DNA of 64,000 nucleotides from UBA1557 sp041675185 (GCA_041675185.1 JBAYUH010000002.1:1-64000), one strand, 5' to 3'. Numbered from the stretch's first letter, positions 8,405 through 17,060 are shown. Numbers and translations are program-made. The notes: generated from the letters alone by a model not told the origin.

Positions 8405-8869
8405 ATGAACTACAAACACACTCAAATTGGTTACCTGATGCTGGTTGTTACGCTGGCCGTGCTGGTGATTTTCGTAAGATCTCATATCATGTCCGCCTCC
8501 GAGGTCCCTTCGGTTGATTCAGGCACAAATTTTGCAGTTACTTCCATAATGACATTAATTCTATTTATTCTTACTTCCTTTGGGTCGCTTCAAGTAATTA
8601 TTGACGAAAAATATTTACGAATCAAATTTGGCTATGGTATTTATCATAAAAAGTTTTCACTTGATGATATAATGTCTGCCAAAACCGTAAAGAATCATTG
8701 GTATTATGGATGGGGAATAAGAAGATGGTTGTGGCCAAAGATGTGGATTTACAATGTTTCTGGTTTTGATGCGGTAGAAATAAAACTGAAAAATGGTAAA
8801 ACGTACAGGATAGGCACCGATGAACCAAAAAAATTAGAACAAACAATTATTCATTCAATTAAATTATGA
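8405..8869 (+). CDS. Small membrane protein with PH-like cytoplasmic domain
   Basis: 154 residues from ATG 8405; the longer TTG frame from 8375 overlaps Fic. Two N-terminal membrane helices (IGYLMLVVTLAVLVIFV and TSIMTLILFILTSFGSL) are followed by a beta-strand domain (VIIDEKYLRIKFGYGIYHKKFSLDDI), the pattern of bacterial membrane-anchored PH proteins. The stretch IRRWLWPKMWIYNVSG is tryptophan-rich. Function unknown. Its stop overlaps the next start (ATGA), so translation is coupled to the GDT1-like gene. Confidence 0.75.
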   Translation: MNYKHTQIGYLMLVVTLAVLVIFVRSHIMSASEVPSVDSGTNFAVTSIMTLILFILTSFGSLQVIIDEKYLRIKFGYGIYHKKFSLDDIMSAKTVKNHWYYGWGIRRWLWPKMWIYNVSGFDAVEIKLKNGKTYRIGTDEPKKLEQTIIHSIKL

Positions 8870-9132
8870 AAATTTTTATCGCTTCATTCATCACTATTTT
8901 TTTGGCAGAACTTGGTGACAAAACACAAATTGCCACATTATTATTTGCAGCAAACAAAGATCATTCCAAGCTAATAATCTTCCTTGGTGCAGCTTCAGCA
9001 TTAGTCTTGACCAGTGCGATTGGTGTGCTGCTTGGAAGTACTTTATCTAACTTTATAGATGAAAAAACACTAAAAATTATTGGCGGTGTAGGATTTCTTA
9101 TTGTAGGTGTCTGGACAATTCTTTCGAAATAA
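8866..9132 (+). CDS. Half-size GDT1/TMEM165 family (UPF0016) cation transporter
   Basis: 88 residues with the signature ELGDKTQIATLL at residues 15-26 and three predicted membrane helices. Family members are usually about 190-220 residues with two such motifs and move Mn2+ or Ca2+ against H+. Here only one half is present, so it must work as a homo-oligomer, as known for other single-domain members. It overlaps the previous gene by 4 nt. The complete motif and clean termini argue against a broken gene. Confidence 0.88.
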   Translation: MKIFIASFITIFLAELGDKTQIATLLFAANKDHSKLIIFLGAASALVLTSAIGVLLGSTLSNFIDEKTLKIIGGVGFLIVGVWTILSK

Positions 9133-9170
9133 ATAAAAACATAATTTATATAATCAATAACTACAGATAT

Positions 9171-9560
9171 ATGTTCAAAGAATTCAAAGAATTTGCAATA
9201 AAAGGCAACATGATCGACATGGCTGTCGGTATCATTATAGGATCTGCTTTTGGAAAAATCGTAAGCTCTCTCGTGAAAGACATTATTATGCCACCAATTG
9301 GAGTATTGTTGGGTGGTATAGACTTCTCCAACTTAGTCGTAACACTCAAACAAGCTACCGAAACAACTGAAGCCGTAACTCTAAACTACGGAATGTTTGT
9401 CAACACAATAATTGATTTTTTGATAATTGCTTTTACTATATTTATAGTAGTCAAACAAATTAATAAATTAAAAAAGAAGAAAGAAGAAAAAAAGACAGAC
9501 AAGACAACCGAAGAAGTACTACTTCTCAGAGAAATTAGAGATCAACTAAAAACAAAATAA
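9171..9560 (+). CDS. mscL: Large-conductance mechanosensitive channel MscL
   Basis: 129 residues, normal family length. It has the amphipathic N-terminus FKEFKEFAIKGNMIDMAVGIIIGSAFGKIVSSLV (written in pieces in the family signature), a periplasmic loop, TM2 (IIDFLIIAFTIFIVV) and a lysine-rich C-terminal bundle ending LLLREIRDQLKTK. It opens under membrane tension to release solutes on hypo-osmotic shock. Plain start, 38 nt after the GDT1-like gene. The 254 nt that follow contain one short hairpin (CAACAG/CTGTTG, 9566-9592) and nothing else I can name. Confidence 0.95.
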   Translation: MFKEFKEFAIKGNMIDMAVGIIIGSAFGKIVSSLVKDIIMPPIGVLLGGIDFSNLVVTLKQATETTEAVTLNYGMFVNTIIDFLIIAFTIFIVVKQINKLKKKKEEKKTDKTTEEVLLLREIRDQLKTK

Positions 9561-9814
9561 AATCACAACAGCTAAATAGCTCAAATCTGTTGGTTCAAGA
9601 TTGTTCAAAGGCAGATATTCATCCATATTTTGCGTTACTACCTACATACCAACAAACACTTCACAAAACAACAGACACACAAATAAAATAAAAATAAATT
9701 ATTATATTTTTGTTTTTTATAATTGAGCAATCAAAACGATTTGCTATTGCTAAATTGTCAAAATAGGAATAATATACCTATAGTTAAAGACCTTAATTAA
9801 CTTAATACGATTAT

Positions 9815-10582
9815 ATGAAAACACGAACAAGCATTTTATTATTTTCTTTTGTAGCAGGTATTACTTTATTAGGTGCTGGTTGTACCAACAACACTGATAT
9901 TGTCATCCCTCCAGAAACAGCAACACAACCAACTGCTATTCAAAACAACCCAACACCACAACCAATAGTTAAACCATACATAAAAGTAATCTACCCAAAT
10001 GGCAACGAAATATTTAACCCAGGACAAATCGTTACCATAAAATGGGATTCAGATGGCGTTGACAAAATCTATTTAAGTATGGTAAACGGAGGGAAAGAAT
10101 TTGGACAAATCGCAGAAAACAGTATTGATGCCAGTCTCAAAGAATATACCTGGACAGTACCTGACAATTTCGCAGGAGTAGAGTCTGGATACAAAATATT
10201 TATTAGTAATAACTCTGTAAACGAAGATATTCGTGATTCTTCTAACGGAACATTTAGTATTAAATCTGCTCCAGTTGCTGTCCAACCATTCTTAAAATTA
10301 ACAGCACCGACAGGCGATCAACAATTTAAAATTGGTCAGAAAGTAACTATCAGTTGGACATCCAGTGGTGTAAACAAAGTTTATCTTAGTCTTGTCAACG
10401 GCGGGAAAGAATTTGGACAGATCACAGAAAACGGTATTGATGCCTCACTTGGCAAATATGAATGGACTGTCCCAGACATGTCGGACTTGGGCACAACTGG
10501 TTACAAAATTTTCATAACCAACAATGAAGCAGTCAATGAATTACGCGACTCATCTTCTGTATCATTTTCGATTGTTAAATAA
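9815..10582 (+). CDS. Lipoprotein with two Kre9/KNH-like Ig repeats
   Basis: 255 residues. Signal peptide with a lipoprotein-type site (ITLLGAGC), then a Thr/Pro/Gln-rich linker. Two homologous repeats of about 95 residues follow, each starting IKVIYPNG or LKLTAPTG and containing KIYLSMVNGGKEFGQI or VYLSLVNGGKEFGQI, then YTWTVPD or YEWTVPD, and ending GYKIFI. This matches the Ser-Thr-rich GPI-anchored (Kre9/KNH) Ig-like family common on CPR surface proteins. Surface-exposed and probably adhesive or structural. The high repeat identity points to a recent tandem duplication. Confidence 0.8.
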   Translation: MKTRTSILLFSFVAGITLLGAGCTNNTDIVIPPETATQPTAIQNNPTPQPIVKPYIKVIYPNGNEIFNPGQIVTIKWDSDGVDKIYLSMVNGGKEFGQIAENSIDASLKEYTWTVPDNFAGVESGYKIFISNNSVNEDIRDSSNGTFSIKSAPVAVQPFLKLTAPTGDQQFKIGQKVTISWTSSGVNKVYLSLVNGGKEFGQITENGIDASLGKYEWTVPDMSDLGTTGYKIFITNNEAVNELRDSSSVSFSIVK

Positions 10583-10628
10583 TACAATTGTATATTCATA
10601 AATCACCAATTCATAAACATAAAAATAT

Positions 10629-11255
10629 ATGAAAAAAATAATTTCACTGGCATCACTATCATTATTTCTCTTACTTGGTTTTGGATGTCAAACTCAAAAA
10701 CAAGAACAAAATACTACTCTACCACCCGCAGTCGAGGAATTACAAACTCAAACAGTTTCTGAAAATAAAAAACAAAATACTAGTGAAACTACTAATAATC
10801 CAACAAAAGTTGGAGTCACTCTTTACAAAGGTTTATGGTTTGATATTCAATATCCACAAAATTTCAATGCAACACCAACAACACAAACTGATGAAGCATA
10901 TTTCTTGTCTCCAGAAGGAAATGTAGAATTTTTTGTCTATTCTCCACTCTGGTCTGGAACTCCAAAAAATTATTTGACAATGGCTTCAAACGAAGAGTTG
11001 GTAAGTGAAAAAATTGAAGAAACAAAAGCAAGTCAACAACCTAGACAATATGGCGACAAAATCACTCGTTGGGTTACTATCAAAGCCAAAGATGGTTCAT
11101 ACTATCGTTCATTTGTATCTATCAAAGAACAAGTCGATACAGGAAGTGAATTACATCATGTATTTGGTATTAAGTACAAGGACAATACTTCTTATCAAAA
11201 ATACAGAGATGATTATATTACTTTCAAAGAATCTCTACATCAATATTCTGATTAG
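10629..11255 (+). CDS. Lipoprotein, PsbP-like C-terminal domain, unknown function
   Basis: 208 residues. Lipoprotein signal (LFLLLGFGC), a Gln/Thr/Asn-rich linker to about residue 60, then a globular domain (GLWFDIQYPQNF, VEFFVYSPLW, DDYITFKESL) resembling the PsbP-like fold seen in many small bacterial lipoproteins. Likely co-transcribed with the preceding lipoprotein (46 nt gap) and followed by a strong terminator. The protein at 42820-43392 has a related layout. Confidence 0.7.
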   Translation: MKKIISLASLSLFLLLGFGCQTQKQEQNTTLPPAVEELQTQTVSENKKQNTSETTNNPTKVGVTLYKGLWFDIQYPQNFNATPTTQTDEAYFLSPEGNVEFFVYSPLWSGTPKNYLTMASNEELVSEKIEETKASQQPRQYGDKITRWVTIKAKDGSYYRSFVSIKEQVDTGSELHHVFGIKYKDNTSYQKYRDDYITFKESLHQYSD

Positions 11256-11271
11256 TAATATTAGACAAATC

Positions 11272-11300
11272 AAAAAAGCAACTACTAAGTTGCTTTTTTA
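11272..11300 (+). terminator. Intrinsic terminator (bidirectional)
   Basis: AAAAAAGCAAC and GTTGCTTTTTT flank a 6-nt loop and continue into ATTTT. It ends the lipoprotein pair; the A-run lets it also serve the opposing znuB transcript. Confidence 0.85.
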
Positions 11301-11327
11301 TTTTCAAATTTTATTGACTTAATGGGT

Positions 11328-12143
11328 TTAATGTTTAAACACTTTGACAAACATCTTCCCCAAATATCCTACTACAAACAAACTAGTACCTGTCAAAATA
11401 ATCATCGCACCAGATGGTAAATCAAGATAATAAGAAGCTATAAGACCAACAATGACAATACTAATAGAAAACAAAATAGTCAAAAAAGTAAATATTTTGA
11501 AATTTCTAGCAAACATCTTGGCAATCGCACTTGGTGTGACAAGCAAAGCACTGACCATAATAATACCTACGAGCTTGATACTAAGTACAATAGCAATAGC
11601 TGTAGATATATAAAGCAACAAATCATAAATCCAAGGATTAAGACCAGAGAGGTAGGCTCCACTTGGATCAAAAGTTACAAACAACATCTTGCGATAAAAA
11701 AAACTCAAAATGAAAAGAATGAAAATTCCTATAATCAATATAGACCACAAATCCAAAGTATTGACTGTCAAAATATTTCCAAACAAATAACTAATAAGCT
11801 CTGGTTGATAACCTTGATAAAAATGAAGCAAGATAATACCAATAGCAATCCCTGTCGTAAACATAATAGCAATAGCCATGTCACTAGAAATATTTGTTTT
11901 CTTCTCAAGAAAATAAATTATAATAGCAATGACAACTGCCAAAACTACAGCTGTAGGAATTGGCGCCCAACCCAAAAGAACAGCAAGAGCAATTCCAGCC
12001 AAAGAAGCATGAGCGACACCATCACCAATGAAACTCATTTTTCTTGTTACTACAAAAGTACCCAACCAGCCCAAAAGTACTGAAACAAAAGTACCAGCGA
12101 GTAAGGCTCTGATCATAAATGGATATTGTAAAAATTCTAGCAT
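11328..12143 (-). CDS. znuB: Zinc/manganese ABC transporter permease (ZnuB family)
   Basis: 271 residues with about eight membrane helices and the family segment YLSGLNPWIYDLLLY-(loop)-VSIKLVG in the middle, typical of the ABC-3 permeases that pair with ZnuA/ZnuC. It imports Zn2+ or Mn2+ through the inner membrane. It is last in the fur-znuA-znuC-znuB order, but 183 nt containing a palindromic element separate it from znuC, so it may be expressed at a different level. Metal choice (Zn or Mn) cannot be read from the permease. Confidence 0.92.
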   Translation of the reverse strand: MLEFLQYPFMIRALLAGTFVSVLLGWLGTFVVTRKMSFIGDGVAHASLAGIALAVLLGWAPIPTAVVLAVVIAIIIYFLEKKTNISSDMAIAIMFTTGIAIGIILLHFYQGYQPELISYLFGNILTVNTLDLWSILIIGIFILFILSFFYRKMLFVTFDPSGAYLSGLNPWIYDLLLYISTAIAIVLSIKLVGIIMVSALLVTPSAIAKMFARNFKIFTFLTILFSISIVIVGLIASYYLDLPSGAMIILTGTSLFVVGYLGKMFVKVFKH

Positions 12144-12154
12144 AGTTTGTTCAC

Positions 12155-12320
12155 AATCCCGAATCGAGAATACGACGAGGGATCTTTCTTAAAATAAAAT
12201 TTACTTAATTAACAAAACTTATAAAATTCTTGAAAGACGTTTCCAACGTACACACAATCTTTCTCAAAAAAATATTCTTTTTAAGAAAGATCCCTCCCTG
12301 TCTTTCAGCAGTTCGGGATT
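12155..12320. repeat. Palindromic (MITE-like) element inside the znu operon
   Basis: Outer inverted repeat AATCCCGAA (12155-12163) / TTCGGGATT (12312-12320); inner perfect 16 bp inverted repeat GGGATCTTTCTTAAAA (12179-12194) / complement (12279-12294). Total 166 bp with no ORF. It could be a non-autonomous mobile element or, as RNA, a large stem separating znuC and znuB expression. Confidence 0.6.
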
Positions 12321-12326
12321 ACGAAA

Positions 12327-13046
12327 TTAATGAATATGTTCATGTGTATGAAACAAACCAGTTTGACTTCCATACAACTTTTGTAAAACTTCTGGTGTAA
12401 TTACTACTTCTGGTGCACCAAAACACACCATTTCTTTGTTTAGACAAATTACTGACTTGGTATATTTGTTGACAATATTTAATTCGTGCGAAACTATGAC
12501 ACAAGTCGTACCTCTAGTTTCATTTATTTTTTTTATCAAATCATAAATAGTTTTTTCACCAACAATATCTATACCTGTAGAAGGCTCATCAAAAATTAGA
12601 ATTTCTTTTTCATGTAACAAAGCACGTGCAATCATTACGCGTTGAAATTGTCCACCAGACAAATAACCCAATTGTTTTTGTTCAATATCTTCTAATCCCA
12701 CTTCTAGCAAAACTTCTATAATATTTTTTTCATCATGACCTTTTTTGCCACACTTTTCTAGACTCATAAATTCATGCACACTAATAGGAATAGTCCTATC
12801 AAATTCAAACTTCTGTGGTACATAACCAATTTTTTGTCTGACATCTTTTGGTTTTTTGCCATCTATAGTAATACTACCTTTTGTTGGACTAAGCACTCCA
12901 ATAATATTTTGGAGTAAAGTAGTTTTACCACTGCCATTTGGTCCAATGATAGCTACAATATCACCTTTGGCAATTTCAAAAGAAACATTTTGCAGAGCTA
13001 CAAAATCATTGAATTTATAAGTCAGATTTTCGACTTTGATTAGCAT
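12327..13046 (-). CDS. znuC: Zinc/manganese ABC transporter ATPase (ZnuC family)
   Basis: 239 residues. Walker A GPNGSGKT at 35-42, Q-loop (YVPQKF), signature LSGGQFQR, Walker B ILIFDEPSTGID and switch His (VSHE). The C-terminus LFHTHEHIH is histidine-rich and may bind metal. It powers import through ZnuB. It lies 62 nt after znuA, with a tandem-repeat array in the gap. Confidence 0.95.
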   Translation of the reverse strand: MLIKVENLTYKFNDFVALQNVSFEIAKGDIVAIIGPNGSGKTTLLQNIIGVLSPTKGSITIDGKKPKDVRQKIGYVPQKFEFDRTIPISVHEFMSLEKCGKKGHDEKNIIEVLLEVGLEDIEQKQLGYLSGGQFQRVMIARALLHEKEILIFDEPSTGIDIVGEKTIYDLIKKINETRGTTCVIVSHELNIVNKYTKSVICLNKEMVCFGAPEVVITPEVLQKLYGSQTGLFHTHEHIH

Positions 13047-13080
13047 AATTTAGTTAAAAGTTTGTAAAATTATAAAGTTA

Positions 13081-13117
13081 CTTATTCTGCCTATTCTGCT
13101 TAATTTGCTTATTCTGC
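13081..13117 (-). repeat. Four 9-bp tandem repeats (GCAGAATAA) at the znuA stop
   Basis: Reading the minus strand the units are GCAGAATAA, GCAAATTAA, GCAGAATAG, GCAGAATAA. The first unit carries the last codons and stop of znuA, so each unit offers another in-frame stop. Confidence 0.65.
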
Positions 13118-14053
13118 TTTCAACAATTCATAAATATTGTTTACATTGAAATCCATCATCTCAATATAGCTCATTCTACCATCTACTCCTCCCAAAGGAT
13201 CCAAAGTTTTTATCTGTACACCCAAATCACTAGCCAAAGTTTTGATAGAATCTTGTGATAATTGTGGTTCAACAAATAATGTTTTAATATTATCATCTTT
13301 TACAGTTTTTTGTAATTCTTTCAAATACTGGGCCGTTGGTTCTTGTCCAGGAAATGGTTCAAAAGTACCAACAATTTTCAAATCAAAATGGTCAGCAAAA
13401 TATCCCCAAGCGTCATGAAATACTACAATGTTTTTATTAGTCAAACTACTCAATTTGTTTTTCCATTCCACATCTTTGGTTTGCAATTTTTCGATGAAAT
13501 CTTGCGTATTAATATTATAGTAACCTTTGTTTTGTGGATTAAACTCGGATAATTTGTTGCTAACAGCTTGTGCTATCAAAATGGCGTTGTCGAGATTAAG
13601 CCAATAGTGTGGGTCATAAGATGTAGTGTCAACTTGGTCTGGATCAGGAATATGATTAGGATCACTTTCATCCAGTCTTTGCAATGTAACATTTTGACTC
13701 AAATCATAAGTCTCTGCACCTGGAACTGAATCAGTAATGTCTTTTACCCAATTATCAAGCGATTGCCCATTCACAAAAAATATTTTTGTACCTTGCAAAC
13801 TTTTTATTTGAGAAGTCGAAACTTCAAAAGTGTGTGGACTGGCTCCTGGTGGCAAAATTACATTGACATCTACTTTGTCACCGCCAATTTCTTTTACCAA
13901 ATCGTAAAGTGGAAAAATACTAGCAACTATTTTTAATTTTTGACTGTCTACTTTATTTTGTGCAGATTCATTGGTCTGTATAACACTACAGCCAGACAAA
14001 AAGAAAGTTAGAGACAAAAATAAAATTATTATCAAAACTATTTTTTTATACAT
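13109..14053 (-). CDS. znuA: Zinc/manganese-binding lipoprotein (ZnuA family)
   Basis: 314 residues. Lipoprotein signal ending FFLSGC. Cluster A-I metal-binding fold with likely ligands in PPGASPHTFE, DPHYWLN, NIVVFHDAWGYFADHF and the acidic site in the C-lobe (TLFVEPQ). The His-rich loop found in many zinc-specific ZnuA proteins is replaced by an Asp/Pro-rich stretch (DESDPNHIPDPD), so Mn2+ cannot be excluded. It delivers metal to ZnuBC. It begins 4 nt after the fur stop, so it is translated from the same mRNA. Confidence 0.93.
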   Translation of the reverse strand: MYKKIVLIIILFLSLTFFLSGCSVIQTNESAQNKVDSQKLKIVASIFPLYDLVKEIGGDKVDVNVILPPGASPHTFEVSTSQIKSLQGTKIFFVNGQSLDNWVKDITDSVPGAETYDLSQNVTLQRLDESDPNHIPDPDQVDTTSYDPHYWLNLDNAILIAQAVSNKLSEFNPQNKGYYNINTQDFIEKLQTKDVEWKNKLSSLTNKNIVVFHDAWGYFADHFDLKIVGTFEPFPGQEPTAQYLKELQKTVKDDNIKTLFVEPQLSQDSIKTLASDLGVQIKTLDPLGGVDGRMSYIEMMDFNVNNIYELLKAE

Positions 14054-14057
14054 AAAT

Positions 14058-14435
14058 TTATTTACTACATTTCTTACAAAGTCCAGTTAATGTCAATTGA
14101 TGATGGACATTAGTGAAATTTTTAAATTCATCAAACGAATAATTACAAGCGACCTCTTCACTATAACCACACTTTTTACAAATCACATGGTGATGTGGTT
14201 CTTTGACCAAACAATACAATTTTTCATTATTCATATTTTCGATATTTACCAATCCCAATTCTTCCAATAAATTCAAAACACGGTAAACAGAAACTTTGTC
14301 TACAGTTTTTATTTTTTGATGAATATCTTGAGCAGAAATAGCCTGATGGTTAGATGACAAAACTCCCAAAACTTTTTCTCGCGGTTTGGTCAATTTGTAA
14401 CCATGTTGCTTAAGTTGTAGTAATATTTCTTTCAT
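14058..14435 (-). CDS. Fur-family metalloregulator, probably Zur
   Basis: 125 residues. N-terminal winged helix (KLTKPREKVLGVLSSN ... VSVYRVLNLLEELG), then the Fur metal site PHHHVICKKCG and a closing CKKC, the two CxxC pairs of the structural zinc. First gene of the znu transcription unit, so control of metal uptake is the natural role; Zur is inferred from context, as the fold is shared with Fur, Mur and PerR. A perfect palindrome overlaps its own promoter, which suggests autoregulation. Confidence 0.92.
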   Translation of the reverse strand: MKEILLQLKQHGYKLTKPREKVLGVLSSNHQAISAQDIHQKIKTVDKVSVYRVLNLLEELGLVNIENMNNEKLYCLVKEPHHHVICKKCGYSEEVACNYSFDEFKNFTNVHHQLTLTGLCKKCSK

Positions 14436-14444
14436 AAGAAACCT

Positions 14445-14476
14445 ACTATACCACTATTGCAAACCATTTGCAATAG
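14445..14476 (-). promoter_or_regulatory. fur-znu promoter with overlapping palindromic operator
   Basis: Minus-strand -35 TTGCAA (14468-14473), 17 bp, -10 TATAGT (14445-14450), 10 nt before the fur ATG. The -35 and spacer are covered by a perfect palindrome: CTATTGCAAA (14454-14463), CCA, TTTGCAATAG (14467-14476). A dimeric repressor here would block the promoter; Fur/Zur binding is the obvious candidate. Confidence 0.7.
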
Positions 14477-14493
14477 CATATTATCCACAAGTA

Positions 14494-14502
14494 TGTTATA
14501 AT
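14494..14502 (+). promoter_or_regulatory. Extended -10 promoter of the YibE/F gene
   Basis: TGTTATAAT with TATAAT at 14497-14502; leader about 25 nt to the ATG at 14534. It lies 18 bp from the palindrome at 14454-14476, so the same regulator could affect it. Confidence 0.6.
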
Positions 14503-14533
14503 AAAAAATACTTTTAATTTTTATGCAAAAACT

Positions 14534-15796
14534 ATGAAAACAAAATCAATTTTTCTTTCTATACTATTTATCATTGCGTCACTTATGTTGCCACTAAAAA
14601 GTCTGGCAATCACGAGTGACTACGACTTAGTCACACCACCTCCTCCTGACTATGGTCCCGATTCTTATGATCTCACTCTTGGTCAAGAAAATAATACTTC
14701 TACCAAAACAGAATTAAGCCCTGATGAAATTCCTCAAGCTGAATATAGTACAGCCATAATACTTAGTATTGATACCAAAGGTAGTCACAAAATAGCTGGC
14801 AATTATACTGAAGATTATCAGACTTACACTGTCAAAATTTTGTCTGGCAAAGAAAAAAACAAAGAAGTGACTATAAAAAATTCTGGTGTACAAACAATCG
14901 ACAAACTTGAAAATAGAAAAGTTGGTGAAAAAATAGTTGTTGTCAAAACTTACTCTGTAGACGGTACTGTTACTTATGATTATGCTGACAATTATCGTAT
15001 CCCAGCATTACTACTAATTCTAGGTATTTTTATTTTTTTCGTTTTATTACTTGGACGTCTAAAAGGATTTGGCTCTTTATTGGGTCTAATTTTTAGTATT
15101 TTAGTTTTGGGATTTTTTATTGTACCTCAGATTGCTCATGGTAAAAATCCTTTGACTGTTACAATTATCGGATCATTATTTATTGTTTGTATTTCTCTAT
15201 ACCTAGCTCACGGTTTCAACAAAAGAACAAATCTATCACTACTCAGTACTATAATTACTTTAGTAATATCTATTATAATGGCCCAGATTTTTGTGCGCAT
15301 GGCTAGTCTATTTGGTATGGGTTCAGAAGAAGCCTTCTTCTTACAAACTACTCAATTTGGTGATATCAATTTACAAGGCTTATTGCTTGCTGGAATTATC
15401 ATTGGTACACTAGGCGTCCTTGATGATATTACCACTGCTCAGACTGCTGTAGTTGGTGAACTTCGTTTTGCCAATCCAAATCTAAATAAAAATGAATTAA
15501 ACAAGAGAGCTTTGGTAGTTGGCAAAGAACATATTTCTTCCCTCGTAAATACTCTGGTCTTGGCTTACGCTGGTGCTTCCTTACCGCTGTTCCTCTTATT
15601 TTCTGCTTCACAAAATTCACCTATTTGGTACACAATCAATAGTCAATTTATCTCTGAAGAATTAGTACGTACACTAGTTGGCAGTCTATCTCTTATTTTA
15701 GCTGTGCCCATCTCTACTTATATTGCTGCCCATTTTTTGAGCAAACAAGACGTTACAAAAATGCATGAAGCAAATTATCATGGACACCACCATTAA
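14534..15796 (+). CDS. YibE/F family membrane protein
   Basis: 420 residues. Signal peptide, an extracytoplasmic beta domain (about 30-150; ILSGKEKNKEVTIKNSG), then seven or eight membrane helices with the family segments GILIFFVLLLGRLKGFGSL-type start and GTLGVLDDITTAQ near 295. The C-terminus is His-rich (HEANYHGHHH), a hint of metal contact. The function of YibE/F is not settled. Divergent from fur-znu with a shared regulatory region, it may belong to the metal response here. Confidence 0.85.
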   Translation: MKTKSIFLSILFIIASLMLPLKSLAITSDYDLVTPPPPDYGPDSYDLTLGQENNTSTKTELSPDEIPQAEYSTAIILSIDTKGSHKIAGNYTEDYQTYTVKILSGKEKNKEVTIKNSGVQTIDKLENRKVGEKIVVVKTYSVDGTVTYDYADNYRIPALLLILGIFIFFVLLLGRLKGFGSLLGLIFSILVLGFFIVPQIAHGKNPLTVTIIGSLFIVCISLYLAHGFNKRTNLSLLSTIITLVISIIMAQIFVRMASLFGMGSEEAFFLQTTQFGDINLQGLLLAGIIIGTLGVLDDITTAQTAVVGELRFANPNLNKNELNKRALVVGKEHISSLVNTLVLAYAGASLPLFLLFSASQNSPIWYTINSQFISEELVRTLVGSLSLILAVPISTYIAAHFLSKQDVTKMHEANYHGHHH

Positions 15797-15814
15797 AAAG
15801 ATTTACAAAAAATA

Positions 15815-15843
15815 AAACCAACAGCTTCCAAACTGATGGTTTT
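15815..15843 (+). terminator. Probable terminator between convergent genes
   Basis: AAAACCAACAG and CTGATGGTTTT form a 9 of 10 stem with flanking A and T runs, placed between the convergent yibE/F and 15862-16995 genes. Confidence 0.6.
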
Positions 15844-15861
15844 AAAATCAAAAATTTACTT

Positions 15862-16995
15862 TTAAAACGTTGCTTGCGGTAACGACAAATCACTAAGTTG
15901 TGTATAGTTAGACACTAATATTTTTTTGCTTATTAATGTGTTTGGTTCATCACCCAAAGCTTGTGTAGACCCATGATCAAGATAATTTACTACCAATTTA
16001 TTATCTGTGAATTGTATTGATTGTACTCTTACTCTATCACCAAGTAAAATATCATTACTACCCACATAACCTTGTGGCGAACTAAGATAGGCATACAAAG
16101 AATAAAAACTACCACTTCCACCATCATTTTCTGTGGCAATAAAAGCTATATCTTCTAGACCATCATTATTAAAATCCCCTTTCAAATCATAACCTAAATA
16201 TTTTATCACCATTTTTTCAGCAGAACCTGGAAATAATTTTTTTTCAAAAACACCATTTACAAAAGTAAAAGTATTATTATACGTAGCATTCATATATTCA
16301 TCATCTACTTTGGCACTATTTACAATTGAGTCAACAATATTATCTACGTCTGTATAAAATTTGGATTCTTCATCACTACACTGTTGTTGTTGTGGATTAT
16401 CATAATTCATACATTGTGGCAATTGAGCTACAAAACTTACATCCAACAATTTCCCATTTCGCTCAGTAGTATATTTATAAGTATTATAAATTGAACCAGC
16501 AGCTCCTTCACTAGAAAGACTTACACAATATACTCTATTATTTATACTTTTTTGTACTTGTTTATTTTGAGCATCTGCACCAACTGTTTCGCACGAAAAA
16601 GTACCACTAACCAAAGTAACCTCTGGTGGCCAATTCATAATTTTGACAAAATTATAAGTAGACAAACTTGCTAAAGTCTGGAAACTAAGATTACCAGCAT
16701 CATTTTTGTATAAATGAAAATCCAAAGAAGTATCTTTTGGAACTACTACTGAAGTTGTAGTTATTTTATTTTCAGGACAAACAGCAAATTCACAATTTGG
16801 ACCACTCCTCGCCACATAAGAACCATCAGAACAAAGCTTAGCTTCCGTAGTACAAGCAGTTTGTCCACCACTACTTTTGTTTGTATTTACAAAAGGTAAA
16901 AATTGTTTAGCAAAAAATACAAAAACAATTATTGAAGATACTACACACAAAATTAAAAAAGATAACAATACTACTATGGTTTTTTTTGTAATCAT
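15862..16995 (-). CDS. Membrane-anchored secreted protein with Cys-rich motif and FG-GAP-like repeat
   Basis: 377 residues from ATG 16995; a TTG four codons upstream is the alternative. One N-terminal membrane helix (TIVVLLSFLILCVVSSIIVFVFF) faces the rest outward. Residues 50-80 carry the motif KLCSDGSYVARSGPNCEFAVCP in pieces (four Cys), frequent in secreted CPR proteins. Near residue 290 a calcium-loop sequence DFNNDGLEDIAFI resembles FG-GAP/VCBS repeats. Exported, likely disulfide-bonded; function unknown. Confidence 0.75.
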   Translation of the reverse strand: MITKKTIVVLLSFLILCVVSSIIVFVFFAKQFLPFVNTNKSSGGQTACTTEAKLCSDGSYVARSGPNCEFAVCPENKITTTSVVVPKDTSLDFHLYKNDAGNLSFQTLASLSTYNFVKIMNWPPEVTLVSGTFSCETVGADAQNKQVQKSINNRVYCVSLSSEGAAGSIYNTYKYTTERNGKLLDVSFVAQLPQCMNYDNPQQQQCSDEESKFYTDVDNIVDSIVNSAKVDDEYMNATYNNTFTFVNGVFEKKLFPGSAEKMVIKYLGYDLKGDFNNDGLEDIAFIATENDGGSGSFYSLYAYLSSPQGYVGSNDILLGDRVRVQSIQFTDNKLVVNYLDHGSTQALGDEPNTLISKKILVSNYTQLSDLSLPQATF

Positions 16996-17060
16996 ACAAT
17001 TCGTCAAGATTAAAAATTATCGATAATAATTTCAATGTAAATAATATTTCAAAAAAATAT

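Noticed and set aside
10675..11322. Overlapping plus-strand ORFs in the lipoprotein gene
   Set aside because: Frame-shifted shadows, Lys-rich low-complexity translation without start signals.
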